NCBI RefSeq assembly: GCF_030052815.1
Contig: NC_079496.1
Coordinates: 41,937,593-42,001,592, forward strand
DNA: 64,000 nucleotides
Source: Hevea brasiliensis
Lineage: Eukaryota; Streptophyta; Magnoliopsida; Malpighiales; Euphorbiaceae
Direction of reading: 5' to 3'
Numbering within the stretch: the first letter of the stretch is position 1; the number at the start of each line of letters is the position of its first letter. Under the pieces are notes generated by a model that searched no databases, was not told where the DNA came from, and saw nothing but the letters and a program-made list of their open reading frames with translations. Made by a program: the position numbers and the translations under genes. This document shows, piece after piece, positions 61,913 through 64,000 of this stretch.

Positions 61913-62540
61913 GTACTGAAGTTAAAGCCCAGCGAATGCTAAACAGAGATTTTGGAGTCTGATCTGTAGAGTGTTCAAGGTTGTCACCTCCTCAATAATG
62001 CATGTAGATAGGGTCCATATAGATCATATTATGTATTTTGTACATTATAATTAGTTATTATTTGTAATGTAAACTATGAATTGTATGTTGAAATATAGAT
62101 CATGGAACTGTAATTAATTTGTAGATCATGTAAATTATGAAATTATGTAATTATTTTGTAAATTATGTAAATTAAGGAAATTTGAAAATTTTGCTTATTT
62201 AATTTGAGAATGTTTACATATGAATTGAGTATGAATAGATTTGTACAAATGAGTATGTGAATTACAAGAATTGAATGTTAGATGAATATGATGAGCATGA
62301 ATGATATTTTTATTGTAAAATATTATTGAAAATTTCAAGCAGGTGAATAGTAAAATACGTCAACTGATAATAAAATAGGGAAAACTCCACTAGTTTCTCT
62401 CTGGAAAAATAATTGATATTAAAATATAACGAGATCAAATTATTAAAATAATAAAGTAAGACAAGATAGGGTGCTCTGGCACCGAATGTAGCACACCTTG
62501 CTCGGCTACACTGTAGTCGGGTGAGGGGTGTTACATTTAT

Positions 62541-62552
62541 TGGTATCAGAGA
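62541..62552 (+). other. Primer-binding site of element H (tRNA-Met type)
   Basis: tggtatcagaga begins five bases after the LTR end. The last base differs from the usual tggtatcagagc. Confidence 0.85.
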
Positions 62553-62597
62553 ACGGTTTAGGCGTTTCTGGACCTAGATAAACTGCATATCATGCAT

Positions 62598-64000
62598 TGT
62601 CACACCCTACCCCTCTGTAAGGCATAACATGATCCCATTGTATACCTAATGAATTACCAACTTCGCCTACTGATGACCCATTAAATACACTACAAGGGAT
62701 TTTCAATGACTTTTCTTACTTCTTTTACAGTGGTGAGCACTATTTACAGGTGTTAAAAACCTTTTTGAACTGAGGTGAATTAACTAACATATTTAGACTA
62801 TTAGTAATTTCTGTAAAAAAATTTTGGCAGAGTGCCCTCCGTAATTTGGATAAAACAGTTCTTCAAAAATCTGTAAAAAACACTTCAATATTTTTCTCAA
62901 TATCAAATTCTAGCATAATTCAACACAAATCCACAATAATTTTTCAAAGACTGAGATACAAGAAATAAAATACAATTTTTACAAGTCCAAATAACTCATA
63001 ATTTATTTTACAACTTTAATGTACAATTTTAATTTACAACTGCTCAAAACCAAGAACACTATATACATACAGTGAACATACATTACAATATAAAATGCAG
63101 AATATGGTATACTCAATATACCCGATGATTTCTCGCTGAATGTACTAGTAGCCTAGTCTGCTGCCCTGTCAGTCTGTCTACCTGCGACAGCAATGAAAAG
63201 CTATTGCTGAGTAAAATTTACTCAGTGGTGCACAATAACAATTTGAAATGCGATATATAAATCTTTTATTGACAGTTCACAAATCAAATGATTCACAATT
63301 CCATTTCACAATTTACAAAATTCACCTAACACAAATTTGATCAAGTAATAGAATAATACCATTTTACAAATCAATAACACAATTCGATCAAATAACTGAA
63401 TAATACCGTTTTGCAAATCAATAACATAATTCGATCAAATAACTGAATAATGCCGTTTTGCAAATCAATAACACAATTCGATCAAATAACTGAATAATAC
63501 CATTTTGCAAATCAATAACACAATTTGATCAAATAACTGAATAATACAATGTTGCCAATCGATAACATAATTTAGGCCATGACACAATTTTTCCACACAT
63601 GCCGTGTTGTACACCACGACAAGACACACTCACCCTAATAATCGAAATCAATGAGGGAGGAAGCTAGCTGAATAATGAGTACTCATCCACACTCACCTCA
63701 GACTGGGAAGTCAAAGAGGGAGGAACATAATCACACTCACCCTGCATCGATAAGTCAAAGAGGGAGGAATATAATAACAGTGTCATGCCAAGTGTGAATC
63801 AAAACAATTTCAAATCACAATATTTCATACAAACCATAAATCACATTTTATCTCAAAATTTCCATTTGCAAAGTTGGCAACACAATAAGTTCCAAATAAT
63901 ATTCCCAAAACCAAAGCAATCAAAACTTATTCATAACTCATTTCTCCACATAAATTTGCTAGTAAAAGCAGTGAATATAAAAGTATTGTGCACGGACACA
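62598..64000 (-). repeat. LTR I of the A-type chromovirus, partial, nested in H
   Basis: It starts tgtcacaccctacccc, matching A and D, and continues to the window edge. It holds the 47-base minisatellite at about 63330-63570 and the second array (agtcaaagagggaggaa) at about 63650-63770. The acceptor-like site is at 63182 on the minus strand. The left flank is gcatt. Whether it is a solo LTR or the end of a full element cannot be seen. Confidence 0.85.

Larger units (their letters stand above)
58072..62535 (+). repeat. 5' LTR of element H
   Basis: It shares layout with G: 5S-like module 58242-58291, donor 59412, the acceptor at 61912, the ttggtgtaaggctaattgg block near 59860, and a 20-base minisatellite at 61171-61250. 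It contains no gene; the 63-codon frame at 59731 is a chance frame over the conserved block. Confidence 0.85.
58072..62597 (+). mobile_element. Element H: 5' LTR and start of interior, nested in G
   Basis: It starts tgtaacaccc at 58072 and its LTR ends tgttaca at 62535 (4464 bases). Five bases on (62541) is tggtatcagaga, a tRNA-Met primer site, so this is a 5' LTR with element interior and not a solo LTR. Only 62 bases of interior remain before LTR I. It belongs to the G subfamily and is oriented plus. Confidence 0.82.

Overview
This window is nuclear DNA from a flowering plant, almost certainly a eudicot. Evidence: Ty3/gypsy chromovirus LTR retrotransposons with a tRNA-Met primer site, a Tat/Ogre-type element with a tRNA-Arg primer site, an Athila-like remnant, a 5S-rRNA-bearing TRIM (Cassandra type) and very AT-rich intergenic DNA. 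The species cannot be proved from the sequence; a Euphorbiaceae such as rubber tree is only a guess. I found no convincing host protein gene, tRNA gene or intact rRNA gene. The short open frames inside the LTRs are chance reading frames.

Layout. Positions 1-21135 are chromovirus A (minus strand, about 4 kb LTRs, left end outside the window). Its right LTR is split by a complete Tat/Ogre-like element N at 6615-17517, flanked by the target duplication agctc. Positions 21136-21640 are an unplaced fragment. An old Athila-like remnant C follows (left LTR about 21640-22712, interior to 24762, right LTR 24763-25057 continuing at 36383-37449). Chromovirus B (25058-36377, minus strand, target duplication aaact) sits inside the right LTR of C. 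Positions 37450-46487 are AT-rich intergenic DNA with microsatellites, a perfect hairpin and small DNA-transposon-like elements. A TIR element F (46488-54170) was split by solo LTR D (47221-53931, target duplication ttacg), which was itself split by an oppositely oriented solo LTR E (48374-52307). Positions 55197-55951 are a Cassandra-type TRIM with an extra inverted LTR arm. From 55957 there is a third chromovirus LTR subfamily (G), entered by H (58072-62535 plus primer site). H is in turn entered by LTR I (62598 to the window end).

How the parts relate. No element in the window is autonomous. A keeps a broken gag and no pol. B keeps gag ends, integrase and chromodomain but no capsid, protease or reverse transcriptase. 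N keeps gag and integrase scraps but no reverse transcriptase. Their LTR pairs are nevertheless near-identical with exact target duplications, so they moved recently and must have been mobilised in trans.

The two observations most worth a second look concern the long chromovirus LTRs. First, a conserved splice-donor/acceptor pair predicts a roughly 2.5 kb intron lying entirely inside the LTR. Second, a short module near the LTR start resembles the internal control region of 5S rRNA. Many differences between paired LTRs form tight clusters at CTG/CAG/CG sites, which suggests sequence error at methylated cytosines and should be resolved before the LTRs are dated.
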